In this document: positions 1-10,245 of the stretch, one piece after another | How the letters are laid out: every line of letters starts with the position of its first letter | Position numbering within the stretch: the first letter of the stretch is position 1 | Assembly: GCF_002865645.1 (NCBI RefSeq) | Contig: NW_020194620.1 | Span: 1,185,353 to 1,249,352, forward strand | Source of the DNA: Hyaloscypha bicolor E | Taxonomy: Eukaryota; Ascomycota; Leotiomycetes; Helotiales; Hyaloscyphaceae | Length of the DNA stretch: 64,000 nt | Direction of reading: 5' to 3' | The notes under the pieces: generated by a model | The model's input: only the letters and a program-made list of their open reading frames with translations | Told to the model about the DNA's origin: nothing | The model's database searches: none | Position numbers and translations under genes: made by a program

Positions 1-1179
1 GCCAGTAAGCTGCAGAGAAGAACTCATTCTGGTGATGGGTCCTAAACTTGCACTCAAGGTCATCGGCAATATAGTGGTGCATCCATAGACTTTCCAGGAA
101 AATAGCAACGCAACATCGCAACCGTGCCGTGCAATTATTAAGAGCTTCTCAAACGGAGACATCTCTGCTTCAGAACAAGACAGTATCTAAGGAAGGAGAA
201 GCTCGCCATAGATATCACCGCATGAAATCTAGCTCAGTTCAACCCAGGGCCGAGGCAACGATCTGCAATGGCAAGCAAAGATTCGACAAGAACAGCATGT
301 TACAAGACACGATTTTATGATACATTATGAATTCGATGTTGTACTTTCAGGCTTCTGTGCAAACATGGGGGTCATTTCAGTCTGCTGGAGGAAGTGAAGT
401 CTGAATAATTGGGCCGAGAAGAAGCGAGACGTTCGAGTACGTAATATATTAGTCAGCACTACTCACGGTGCTGGGATGTCAGCCAACTTCCATGATATTT
501 TCTTCCAATTCATATCGAGCTAACCAAGGGGGTTGAATTGTGTGTTATTCTTTGTTGTTATTATCATACGCCAATCACACTCTTGCATCTCGTCAACTCT
601 CGCCATGAATGAAGGAGCTGAACATTCCGAGATTCATCTTGAGTCCGCGTTACCAGACCTGAGTCAATGTAAGCTTCTAGGTTGACCTGCCTTTGCACCT
701 TCCGACTACATCTAGAAGACGGGGACTTGCCATCATTCCTGATACATTAGGACATCGATTCATATTTCACATCACATGCAAAATACACAAGTTATTTTTG
801 AGTTGTGACTGCTTTCATTCCTATCATAACCCAATAACCCTAAAGGTTGATTGATGCGAGATCTATCTCCTCTGTGCTGTCCTCCCAAATCCCAAATCCC
901 ATCCATAAAGCAAGTATCCCTCAAAAAGAAGTACATGTCCATCCCCGGAGTAAAAGCATCCCCGTCGAGATTCCCTAATGTATCATCAATCATATTCGTT
1001 CTGTCTGATTTCCGCCTCTCCTCAACGAATTATCTCCCCCCTCTTCGTGAAAACGAGAAGAATGGACGCGAGAAAGGAGATGATGAAGAGTAAATAACGC
1101 CATGCTAATATCACAATGTTTTCGTATTCAATGCCTGACAGCCTGCAGCTTCTACCAGTCCCGCTGATTCAGCTCCCCT
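1..1179. other. Intergenic, downstream of the ACE1-like gene
   Basis: No convincing gene is visible here. Open frames are short and show no family signature. The right part should hold the 3' UTR of the minus-strand zinc-finger gene that stops at 1180. If a gene lies further left, its body is outside the window. Confidence 0.6.
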
Positions 1180-3678
1180 TTACTGACGCTCGTAGTGAGT
1201 GAATTGGTCCTCAGACCAATCCATAGTATGCCCGGCGGTAGCAGCAGCTGTGCTCGCAGCATAGAAATCGAGCAGTTCCTGGGCTGAAACACCTGGGTAA
1301 TTGATGTTGGCTGTGCTAGGGATTTCACCAAAGAGAGCACTCGGTGCAGAGCTAGCGACAGTTCCGCCTGTTGAGCTTGGGAAAAGCTGAAAGTCGGCGG
1401 TGCCCATCTGGCAGTTGCTGGGAAGAACATCTTCAAACCCCTCATCCTCGAGAGAAGTTGGAGTGTACAACATTGTGTTGCCATGTCCAACAGGGGAGAA
1501 GTGAGGAGCAGCTTCAGAGGCATACCCGACACCAGAGGTCTCAAACCCTCGCTGGAACATGTCGTGGGATGGAGTAGGAAGTTGGACATTGGCGTTGTAG
1601 AGATCTTCATCAGGGAACAAGTTGAAGTCACCGCCGGTATTGGGGAAGTCTTGGAATTGGTTCGTGAAGTGATCCTGACCGGCCAATGTGTTGGAAGTGT
1701 ACGGAGAGTGGTTAGAAGCCAGATCGGAGATTGGAGAATAATCAATTTGCATGTTTCCTGGATATGTTGTGTCCATTTCCGAGGTATACTCGGGGAAGTT
1801 AATCTGGTTGTATCCAGCATAACTATTGAAATCATCGTCCTCGGGGGTAGCCATGTTTCCATCACTGCTCGGGGTGCGGATGTTTCCCTCAGTCATATCA
1901 GGAGTTGGCAGACCGTTGTTTGTGTTTGTGGTGCTAGCCTTGTCTCTGTTCTTGCCGTTGTTCTTCGACCGAACGTAGGTCCAGCCGTGAGCTTTCTCCA
2001 TGTGCTGCTTGCAATTCGATTCACGCTTGGATCGATATGGGCACGGCTTGAAGTGGCACTCATACAAGGGTGGAGCAGCAGAGTGCTTGTCGTTGTGATG
2101 GCGATCCATCTCCTTCTCCGTTGGCCAGCCGTACTCGTGATATTTGCACGATTCGACTGGGCACTTCCATGGTCTCGAGTGGGTCTTCTCGTGCTTGGTC
2201 AGGTCACAAGGGCGTTTGAATTCTTTGTCACAGCCAGGTTCACGGCAGCGTTTGGGAGCAAGCTCAGCCGCCGAAGCGGAGCGCTTGCGGCGAGCCATCG
2301 AGCGCAGGATCGATTCGTCCTCTTCTGCTTCTTCGCTCAGAGATCGCTTGAAGCGAATGGAGTCTTTGCTGTCCTCGTCGAGGTCAACTGGTTCTCCAGT
2401 AGCGATAGAGATGGCCTTTCCGTTCTTCTTGACTCGGACGAGCTCAGCAGGGCGACCGTTCTTGTTGAGTCCGCCGTGAAGTCTGACTTCGTCGGTTCTG
2501 AGAAGGTTAGCATGTGTCGGTAAGGCTCGGCAGTGAGTCACGAGCGACTTCACAGCCTCGCGAGGAAGGAAGACATACGACTCAGGATCCATCTCGCCAA
2601 GCTTCTCCCCCTTCTCTTCCTTCTCTTTCGCAGCCTGAACTTGTTGGGCGTACTGCTTGATCTGGTCGACAAGATCGACGAAGTATCCGTTAGTATAGGG
2701 TCGGTCGTGAGGGCGAGTCTGTTCGTGGTCGCTCAAAAATTCCACCGTCGCTTGGATACACCGGATTGACGTGAGACAGAAATCGAGGTACAAGGCGGCA
2801 GTCTTGGTCCTCTCCTTCAAACGCGAAAACCAGTGAGCAACTCCCCCGGCAACATCGTTCGGGAAACCACTTACAGGTGCCATAAATATCAACGTCTTCT
2901 CGAGATCACGAAGACATACTATCTCCTTGCCATGGATTCTTCTGGGACAATCTTTCACAATTGGGTGGAAGTCTTTCAAAGACTGTTTGGCGAGGAGGGG
3001 CCTCAAGATATGTTCGGTAATACGGTTACTTGCACGAGCACTGAGCCTGGGTAGGCTCTCGATTGTTGAGGAATGGGCAGCAGCAGACCTAGTTATAGCT
3101 GAAGCTGCAACAATCTTGGTGCATTGGTCATCGCTAGCGTCTGCATCTGCAGCGTTCTTACCAGACCGCGAACCGATTGAGGATCCCAGACCGCTGTCTG
3201 AGTATCTGGAAGGGCGGCGGTTGTGCCGCGGGCGGAGGCGTCTGCCAATAGCGGCAGGCTCCTGGGTCATGACACCATCCATGATTGGGCCGTATGATTT
3301 GGTTGTCGGCGTGCCGACGGTGTGGTTGAGGAAGCCCTGAGGGACGGGGTCTGCTACGTCGGGGAAGGATTGCCGTGCGGTGGGGGAGCGCTCTTCGACA
3401 GAAGCAAGACTGCGATCAATGTCTCCGAGAGTTATGGCAACGCGACGCTTGTGGGCATCGACGACATCCTCGAGTGTGGATTGGGAGCGGCGAGGTAGTG
3501 AGGGGACCTTGAAGTGATGAGGTAGTTCACGCTCGGGGGTAGTGGGTGAGTGGAAGGTTGCTCCTTTGCGAAGGGACATGTTGGTATTAACGGTGGGATG
3601 GCCTGACGCATTCGACGAGGTGGGAGTCAGAGCGGACGAGGTGGCCTTTGTAGTTCGGCGGGGATGGCGGAACGACAT
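1180..3678 (-). CDS. ace1: C2H2 zinc-finger transcription factor, ACE1/StzA-like
   Basis: Single-exon gene, 832 aa. The N-terminus (MSFRHPRR, then a LRKGATFHSPT block and a DVVDAHKRR block) matches what I recall of Trichoderma reesei ACE1, a repressor of cellulase and xylanase genes; the Aspergillus nidulans orthologue is StzA. Three C2H2 fingers sit at about residues 478-563: CREPGCDKEF with H-x3-H, CPVESCKYHEYGW with H-x4-H, and CHFKPCPYRSK with H-x4-H. The C-terminal third is rich in Asn, Ser, Thr and Pro, as in activation or repression regions. I chose the ATG at 3678, not the in-frame ATG 29 codons upstream, because the family begins MSF-x-PRR. Role inferred from the family: nuclear DNA-binding regulator of plant-wall-degrading enzymes and stress responses. 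Binding to AGGCA cores is known for T. reesei ACE1; regulation of this gene is inference. Confidence 0.88.
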   Translation of the reverse strand: MSFRHPRRTTKATSSALTPTSSNASGHPTVNTNMSLRKGATFHSPTTPERELPHHFKVPSLPRRSQSTLEDVVDAHKRRVAITLGDIDRSLASVEERSPTARQSFPDVADPVPQGFLNHTVGTPTTKSYGPIMDGVMTQEPAAIGRRLRPRHNRRPSRYSDSGLGSSIGSRSGKNAADADASDDQCTKIVAASAITRSAAAHSSTIESLPRLSARASNRITEHILRPLLAKQSLKDFHPIVKDCPRRIHGKEIVCLRDLEKTLIFMAPVSGFPNDVAGGVAHWFSRLKERTKTAALYLDFCLTSIRCIQATVEFLSDHEQTRPHDRPYTNGYFVDLVDQIKQYAQQVQAAKEKEEKGEKLGEMDPESYVFLPREAVKSLVTHCRALPTHANLLRTDEVRLHGGLNKNGRPAELVRVKKNGKAISIATGEPVDLDEDSKDSIRFKRSLSEEAEEDESILRSMARRKRSASAAELAPKRCREPGCDKEFKRPCDLTKHEKTHSRPWKCPVESCKYHEYGWPTEKEMDRHHNDKHSAAPPLYECHFKPCPYRSKRESNCKQHMEKAHGWTYVRSKNNGKNRDKASTTNTNNGLPTPDMTEGNIRTPSSDGNMATPEDDDFNSYAGYNQINFPEYTSEMDTTYPGNMQIDYSPISDLASNHSPYTSNTLAGQDHFTNQFQDFPNTGGDFNLFPDEDLYNANVQLPTPSHDMFQRGFETSGVGYASEAAPHFSPVGHGNTMLYTPTSLEDEGFEDVLPSNCQMGTADFQLFPSSTGGTVASSAPSALFGEIPSTANINYPGVSAQELLDFYAASTAAATAGHTMDWSEDQFTHYERQ

Positions 3679-4600
3679 GCTTGAGTGGCCAGGTATGTGT
3701 TGACCAAGTGTGTTGCAAGTGCCAGATACTGGGATATTGTTAGCCTGGGGGAATCCTTCAATCATGCAACGCCAGGTGAGTCACAGCTCGACCGAGTCAA
3801 AGACCGGCAAGACGAGGTCGGCCCAATCGAGAGCTGTCCAAATCGGGGTGAAGCAACTCAATCGACTTTGTATATAGGCCTGATTCGTCAATTCCGCTCA
3901 CTTCACCGAGCTTTTTTCGATTGACCGACGACACGAGACGATGTGTGGGGAAGCAACAGGCAGGAAAGGGGAGCATACAAGACTTGGACTCGTGTCTGAC
4001 TCTCGCCGAGCGGCGGCTCGAAGCAGCGTCCGAGTCTCTGGATATGTCGCCACCGAGATGTTTGCTTCGCGGAGAGCGATGAGGAGGACGAGGACGAGGA
4101 CAAGGAGGCTTAGAAAGAGTGAAGAGAGGTGAAGAGAGAAGACACCGGGACGGCGGGGGCGGGCGGAAGGTAAGGCTTGCTGCTGCCTGGAGGGTGAGGA
4201 CGAGTGTCGAAGTATATAGGATGGGAGCAGGTCCAGCAGGCTCTGAAACGGTCCTGGAGAGAGCTGCTCAGCGGGCAATATTGGCAACGCGTGTGGACTC
4301 GTGGCAGGAAAGCGGGAGTTGAAGGGGATGGAAGGGGGGAGAATCAGGAATCAAGAGAGAGGGAGCAAAGCGTGAATGAGCGAGTGAGTGAGTGAGCGAG
4401 TGCGTGAGATGAGGTTCATCGGGAACGCCTAGCAAAACGCCTCGCCAGGCCGTGCATGGCTGCTGCCTGGAGGCCTACAGCGCGCGAGAGAGCCGCGAGA
4501 CGATGTCGCTGCCCTTGGGGGGTCCTGGACTCCTGGAGCGAATGATGCAGCAAATGGCAGCAATATGAGCAGCAGGGGGGCAGCAAGCGCTAGGCTCAAA
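3679..4600 (-). promoter_or_regulatory. Upstream region of the ACE1-like gene
   Basis: Probable promoter and 5' leader of the minus-strand regulator. It holds an AGGCA core at 3958-3962 and two copies of a 15-mer whose TGCCT is AGGCA on the other strand. A GTGA-type simple repeat lies near 4380-4408. Small frames here have no recognisable product. Confidence 0.5.
4179..4473. repeat. 15-bp direct repeat pair in the ACE1-like promoter
   Basis: GCTGCTGCCTGGAGG occurs exactly at 4179-4193 and again at 4459-4473, 280 bp apart. Flanks differ, so this is not a long duplication. Each copy contains TGCCT, the reverse complement of the AGGCA core reported for T. reesei ACE1 binding. Confidence 0.75.
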
Positions 4601-6754
4601 GCGTGCATTTAGACGCTACCAGCGGGGCGAAGTACAGACAAGATTGTTTGCTTTGCGGTGTCAGTGTCACAGACTCCTGGGCCCAATTAGAAATGACGCT
4701 GTTGGTGCCAATAGCAGTACGTGAAATACGGATCAAAACGGGGCCTATTCTCATCCGCGTTGATGCAATGCCTTTCCTCCCGCTATCCCACGCTGTGTCC
4801 TACTGTATGAGTCTACGGGCTCACGTGGAGAGTGATGTCCCCAAAATGGAGTGCAACCTTGCAAACTATCCCGATGCGGAGGTTCGCACGATAATCGCCG
4901 CCGTCGTTCGAGCGAGGCCAGGCCGAGTAGTGTTTGTCAGACGCGGGCACCAGTTGCCCCGATCCAGCCCCGAAAGTCCGCTTCAAGCAGCGGCGACAAG
5001 TAGGACGAGCCTCACTGTGGCAGAAGCGGCGCCAGGCGGACACGAGCGAGCCAATGGCAGGCCTCTCAGCCACCGCCACATCTATCAAATGCCTCATCTT
5101 CTCATGATCGTTACGGAGACGCCTCCCAAAGACACACTTCACTTCACCCCGGCCCGTGCCGGTGAACAGCTTAGAGACCGGTGAAGAGTGGACCAGCGGT
5201 CACCGTTAGATTGCATTGCAGTGTTGAACCCCACGAAACTTTTGCACTCGCTGCGAGTTTGATGCTGCTCTGACGGCTCTGACGGCTCTGATTGGTGCCC
5301 AGAGCAATAATTTGTTGCCTTTCACACCGAGTACCCTTTCGATAGCCGACACTCGTCAGCAGGCCTTGGCATTGACGACTCTCGAGCGAGTCCTGCAACG
5401 GCTCTCGTCAGGCCGCTTTCGACCTCCTCATCCCAACACCAGCAATGGTCCTGCGCTTCCCCCCCGCCTATCAGATAAATCAAGAAGTCGCCGTCACGAA
5501 AAAGGCCCGTATCGCGCTTAATAATTTCCTGGGGATTGGGATTGTCTGTGCTCAAGCTTAATTTTGCTGCTTCTTTCTTGCAGGTGGTGACTCGTCAGCT
5601 ATGCAAGACAGACTCACCAAAAGCCATGCCTTTCAGTCCAGGACTCACGAACCAACCATTCTTCAATATGGCGTCAACGGCCGTGATGTTGACACTTTGC
5701 CTTTGCAATCGTGCAGTTCTGCGGCTTGCAAAGAGAGATCCAGACTCGGTGTCACGCCCACCGTCGAATCGGCACGCTCGCCTAAACCCCCCTTCCCCTT
5801 CCCCCCCACGATGAGTCAACGCTTCAATTGGTGACTTCACCTCTGAATTCATGCAACCTGTTCGAGCGGTGGTGGGTGGTGGGTGGTGGGAACACAAGAA
5901 ACCCATGCCGCAGAGCTGCATCTACCTGCATACGGCATTCGTCAATTCATCATGGGATCACCTCGCCCTTTGCCCTTGCCCTCTCTCTTTTTGCCCAGCC
6001 TTCCGACGCAGCACACCCTCGGGTCCGAAATCTGTCCTCGGGCTGCTTCAGTCCTGCAGCAGTACTCCCTGCTGTATGGCGCAGACCCTGCTTGCAAACA
6101 GGAAATCCCTCACGAGAGGCCAGCCCTACGGGACCTTTTCACGACGATCCAACAGCCTGCATGATGCAGGAGTTGTTCCATCGTCTCCCGAACCACTGAG
6201 GCCATGCAGTGCTCTTTGCAAGCTTTGCATCATGGTGCAGCTCGCTGAAGCAGCGAACGGGGCTGGGGCTGTGCTGCGCTAAAGTTCGTACGATTGTCCA
6301 CTGATGGAGTCGTTCGATTGTGCCGAGATGTTCCTCAAAGAGCGAATAACTCAGTACAGCTGCGATGTTACCGACTCCAGACCAATTTCTTTTTTCGGAG
6401 TCCAGCGTCTCGGTGTCGTTGATCGAGGCGGCAAGCTCTCTTTTCACCGAGTTCTATTTCAAGATGTTGTTGCATTTTTCACTCTGAACTAAGAGATAGT
6501 CGTTCCTAGTCCCGCTGATCTGAAGGCTAGAAGGGAGTTTCGAGGTTTCTTCGAGGTTCATCGTTTCCTTGTGCCTGTCTGCCTCTCTGCCTCTATCTTT
6601 TTGCATGTGAGGCTTGATGTCTCTCATGCAAGGTCCGACCTGTCTTGACACTCGGAGCCCCCAGAGACTAAAATTGCAGTGCTGTTCCGGTTTCTCATCG
6701 GACCAATCTATTAGATCCTTGATTGGACAACAGGCTGGTGTGCGTGGCGCTGCT

Positions 6755-6888
6755 CATCCCCGTTCGTACCTTCCACGAGTTACCACTGGTGGTTCGTGAA
6801 AGCGACCTGGCCAAATCACGTGTATACTATAGGCAGGGCGCTTTCACGAACCACCAGTGGTAACTTGTGGAAGGTACGAACGGGTATG
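6755..6888. repeat. Long inverted repeat (fold-back) element
   Basis: Left arm 6759-6804 and right arm 6839-6884 are reverse complements at 45 of 46 positions; the single difference is G versus A on the same strand sense. Pairing continues weakly outwards (CAT/ATG near 6755-6757 and 6886-6888) and inwards (CCTG/CAGG). The 34-nt loop holds CACGTG at 6817-6822. The arms start with CCCGTTCGTACC. I see no target-site duplication and no other copy in the window. It could be a MITE-like fold-back element or a remnant. Confidence 0.85.
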
Positions 6889-7374
6889 TAGAGAAGAAAT
6901 CTCGAAGAGTTGCGTAGATTCGGAATCGGAAATCAAAGATGGATAACGCAGTATATTGCCAGTTGGCGGCTCGTGGTCGGTACTTGCCCTGCTTTTTAGG
7001 CATAGGATGGATGCCGACGGCGGAGCTGCTGTCTACGCTATATTGTTGCTTCTGGTCGGTCGTTAAAGCATCTTGATTGATGGGTTTGGTTTGGATTGCT
7101 GTCGCTTTGCTTTGAGCACTACCTGTCTCGGTTCTTCCAAAAACAGTGATGGCTTTGGCCCGGCAAAGCTGACTCCCTTGGCTCCTGGTGTAGGAGTATC
7201 TGGCATCTTCAATTCAGTCAATGCCTCCTGGAGCTATTGGTCGGAAAGTTCGCCCCCTTCTCTATTGCGAAGGGGGTGCTTATGACACTTCTGGCAAGGC
7301 AGGCACACGGTTTCAGATAACGTTGCCATCGCAGGCGTTTTTTCGACGGGAATACTGCTTAAAGGCAAGCAGGA
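6847..7374 (-). pseudogene. Coding-like relic of unknown origin
   Basis: One minus-strand frame runs about 176 codons with only three stops: TAG at 7236-7234, TAA at 7065-7063 and TAG at 7035-7033. Each could come from a CAG or CAA codon by one C-to-T change. From an ATG at 7329 it reads MATLSETVCLPCQKCHKH, a CxxCxxC cluster, and later a Pro-rich part starting MPDTPTPGAKG at 7206. The right arm of the fold-back repeat begins inside its end. I recognise no family. Roughly eight stops would be expected by chance, so three is suggestive only. Confidence 0.3.
7253..7276. repeat. Short perfect hairpin
   Basis: CCCCCTTC (7253-7260) and GAAGGGGG (7269-7276) pair perfectly around an 8-nt loop. It lies inside the decayed coding-like stretch. 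No T-tract follows, and a function is not evident. Confidence 0.5.
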
Positions 7375-7386
7375 TTAATTAGCAAC

Positions 7387-7432
7387 AATAAATAAATAAA
7401 TATCCCCCTCTTCTCTTCTCTTCTCTTCTCCT
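7387..7432. repeat. Adjacent microsatellites (AATA)n and (TTCTC)n
   Basis: About four AATA units (7387-7402) are followed at once by about five pyrimidine pentamers (7408-7432). This is ordinary low-complexity sequence, likely to vary in length between strains. Confidence 0.8.
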
Positions 7433-7490
7433 CATCTCTATTTACTTGTTAGACTCGCCAGTGCAAGTCACTATTAACAAGAGCGTCCAA

Positions 7491-7729
7491 TGCGTGACAC
7501 ACCTGAATCGTCCAAATATTAGCGGCTAATTTTTCATTTTATAGAAACTTTTCATCTCCTTGGCATTCGCTGCATGACGCACTTAATCGTCCGAATATCA
7601 GATGGTTAGATTTCCACTTCATCCATCAAAAGCCTTTTATCTCATCAAATTCGTTGCATAACGTAGCTGAACCAGCCAACATCAGAAGAGTAAAATCCAT
7701 TTCATCACCTCAACCCCCTTTCATCTCAA
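7491..7729. repeat. Three degenerate tandem repeats of about 80-84 bp
   Basis: Units begin at 7491 (TGCGTGAC), 7571 (TGCATGAC) and 7655 (TGCATAAC). They share the order of a CG-containing start, a CGTCC-AATATCAG-type block, a TTTCA/CCA-TTTCAT block and a TTTCATCTC/TTTTATCTC tail. Copies differ mostly by transitions and small gaps. I aligned these by eye; exact identity needs computing. No coding function is apparent. Confidence 0.6.
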
Positions 7730-7847
7730 TGCAGTCTTTCATCGGATATTGGTGACCGATACGCAACGAGACCCTACTAGTAGATACTCACTCCATCTTT
7801 CATCTTTCATCTGAACGCTGCTAAACTTCGGTGAAAAGCATGGAAGA

Positions 7848-7978
7848 GTAGATGTGCAACGGAACTAGCGTAGAAATTTGCTTCTCGATCTTCAAATTTG
7901 GCTCATTGTCCCAGTTGCTGAGAAATTCCCCTCCTCCTGTCGATTCACTATTATCGTAGATGGTTCGTTGCACATCTG
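7848..7978. repeat. Inverted repeat, 12-bp perfect core
   Basis: AGATGTGCAACG (7850-7861) is the exact reverse complement of 7966-7977, and similarity continues a few bases to each side with mismatches. The arms enclose about 100 bp. This could be the ends of a tiny element, or chance in a decayed region. Confidence 0.45.
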
Positions 7979-8271
7979 CAAAATTTCCCCCTTTACCCCT
8001 TTATTCACAACTCGCCTCAAGACCCCAAGGTCACAAGTTTTCATTGCACTTACATGCGACCTTCCGCACATGTTGCTCTCCTCGTTACTAAGAGGTATCG
8101 ATTTAGTAACACATCTATCCCGTTGCCACCTCACTGAAAAAAGGCTAGAATGCCATAAGAGGGGTTTGTTGGTCTTGATCACTGATATTAAGGACAATGG
8201 GAGACACGAGTCAGGATTTATATCAAAATAACCAATACACAAAACAAATCTGAATACAACAACTCAACCCA

Positions 8272-10245
8272 TCAATGAGAAAACGGCCTCCTCTTAAACT
8301 CCTCATCTTCCTCCGGCTTCCCCTTCATCGGCACGTTCATCATGCTCGGCTCCAAATACCACGCCGGATCACCCCCCTCCCCAATCTGCGTCACACTCCA
8401 CCCGTTCCCCAACCACCTGAGTCTATTCTCCGCTCTACTCTCAAAATCAAAATCCTCCCATCTCGGCGCTCTAAGCGCCTCAATACAATGCAGCGTACTC
8501 CCAGGCCACAGCCCAATGATCCGATCCCCCTTCCCACCTTCGCTGCGATACCAGGACGTGCATTGATCCAAATACACCGTCTTCTTGAAATACTCGACGC
8601 AGTAATCGGAGAAGTCTTTTACGCGCTCGGATTTCGGCATCATGGTCACGTAATCCTCTTTCTGCAGCTTGCGGATGCACTTGGTGATATAGTCGCCCTC
8701 GCTCTCGATCATCATCGTCAATGAACCGCTCCCGATGGCGGAGTTAGGCCCGAGAATCATGAAGAAGTTAGGAAAGCCGTCGACGCCGACTGCGAGGTAG
8801 GTTTCTGCGTGCGGGAGGAACTTCTGCTGTAAAGAGATGCCGTTCTTGCCTTCAACGTAGAAGGGCGGTGGTGAGGAGACGTTGAACCCCGTGGCGCAGA
8901 CAAGGACGTCGAGGTCTATTTTCTTGCCATTCTCGATCGTTATCCCACTAGGGGTGATGGCCTCGATTTTGTCTCGCACGAAATCGACGTTGTCTTCCAC
9001 CAGCGCTTCCAGGTAGCCAGGCCCGGGTGTCAGACGCCGACATCCTACCCCGAAAGAAGGAACCAGAGCTTCCATGATCTCGGGCTTCTTTGCCAGCTTT
9101 TCCTGCATGGCGCCTCGGTAGAAAGCTTGAGCAGCCAGTTGCATGGGCGAGTCTTTGAAGCTTCCTGCGTGGATGGTGTTTCCGTCCACTTCGATGATCT
9201 TTCGAAACTCGTGGAATCTTTTCGGGTTGTCGACGAATTCTTTGCGGAGTTCTTCGGACACTGTAGACCATTAGTGAAGTCTAGAGTAAGAATAGAGCTT
9301 CATACTTGCGGTGTTGTTGGGCTCTAGTCCCAATTTTAACATGGAAGCTGTAAGTAATTAGCTCACGCCTAGAACAGTGACTGGGAAGACTTACCATCAC
9401 CAAAAGGACTGGCTATCCAAGTCCTACTTCGGACGAAAACACTCATCTTCACTCCCTCGATCTTCTGGAGTTTTGGGACAATCTGGATGGAGCTGGACCC
9501 CCCTCCAATAACACCGACCTGTTTATTCTTAAAGTCATATCTGCAACAATTAGCTGCTGCCGAGACCAAGAGAGGAGGACCGACTTTTCATTCCATTGTG
9601 CAGAATGCATCACCTCCCCCTTGAAGGTCTCGAACCCAGGTATCTTGGGCCACGCCTTATCATTCAGATTCCCCCGGGCAGAGACCAACACATCAGCATC
9701 ATCATGGATAATCTCTCCCGTCTTGACATTCTCCACCACCAGTTTCCTTTCAGATAGTCAGTTCACTAGCTAAAGTGGCAATGTGGGGCTCATTCTCATA
9801 CCATTTCTTGACAGCATCATCCCATATGCAGCTCGTAACCTTGTGCGAGAGCTTTACATATCTGTTCACCCCATACTTCTCTGCAATGCCTCCAAGATAC
9901 TCCCGGATCTCCTTGGACGGCGCGTAAAAGTTGGTCCAGTGCGGGTTCGGGTCGAAGGAGTATTGGTAGCTATGAGCTGGGATATCGCACGCACAGCCTT
10001 GCACACGATTTGTGTAAGTTCTAGTAAAGCAAAGAGGGGAGTGTACCTGGATATCTGTTCTCCCACCACGCTCCACCTACACCCTCATTCTTCTCGTATA
10101 TCTGAAGGTCAACATTCCTCAGACGCTGCGGTATCCGTATCCCCAAATAAATCCCCGAGTACCCAGCCCCAATAACCCTCACCTTCAGCGGCCGCAGATT
10201 CTCAATCGGTTCGTCCTTGAGGGTGAAGAGATAAGTAGAGCCCAT
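8272..10245 (-). CDS. Baeyer-Villiger-type FAD monooxygenase
   Basis: Six exons (10245-10047, 9997-9802, 9746-9585, 9540-9395, 9347-9306, 9260-8272) give 577 aa. The enzyme class uses FAD and NADPH with O2 to insert oxygen next to a ketone. First Rossmann motif GAGYSG is at residues 26-31. The typical RYPGxxCDxPxHxYxxSF stretch is restored exactly across intron 1 (from residue 64), which confirms that junction. The Baeyer-Villiger fingerprint FxGxxxHxxxW lies at 173-183 but is followed by Asn, not the usual Pro or Asp. A second nucleotide-binding motif, GGGSSS, is near 198. The fifth exon is only 42 nt. No backbone synthase gene is near, so a stand-alone role in ketone or xenobiotic oxidation is as likely as secondary metabolism. 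The substrate cannot be told from sequence. Confidence 0.9.

Larger units (their letters stand above)
4601..8271. other. Long gene-free region with decayed sequence
   Basis: About 3.7 kb without a supportable gene. The left half shows only short unconserved frames. The right half (6.75-8.0 kb) has a long inverted repeat, a coding-like frame broken by stops, simple repeats and three degenerate tandem units, each listed separately. This looks like old repeat or transposon debris between the ACE1-like gene and the monooxygenase gene. I see no transposase, integrase or reverse transcriptase motif. Confidence 0.55.

Noticed and set aside
1483..2523. Long plus-strand frame of 346 codons
   Set aside because: It lies wholly opposite the ACE1-like gene and has no family signature; it is a shadow of that gene.
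4603..5184. 193-codon plus-strand frame in the gap
   Set aside because: No domain, no splice support and no similarity I can name; composition looks noncoding.
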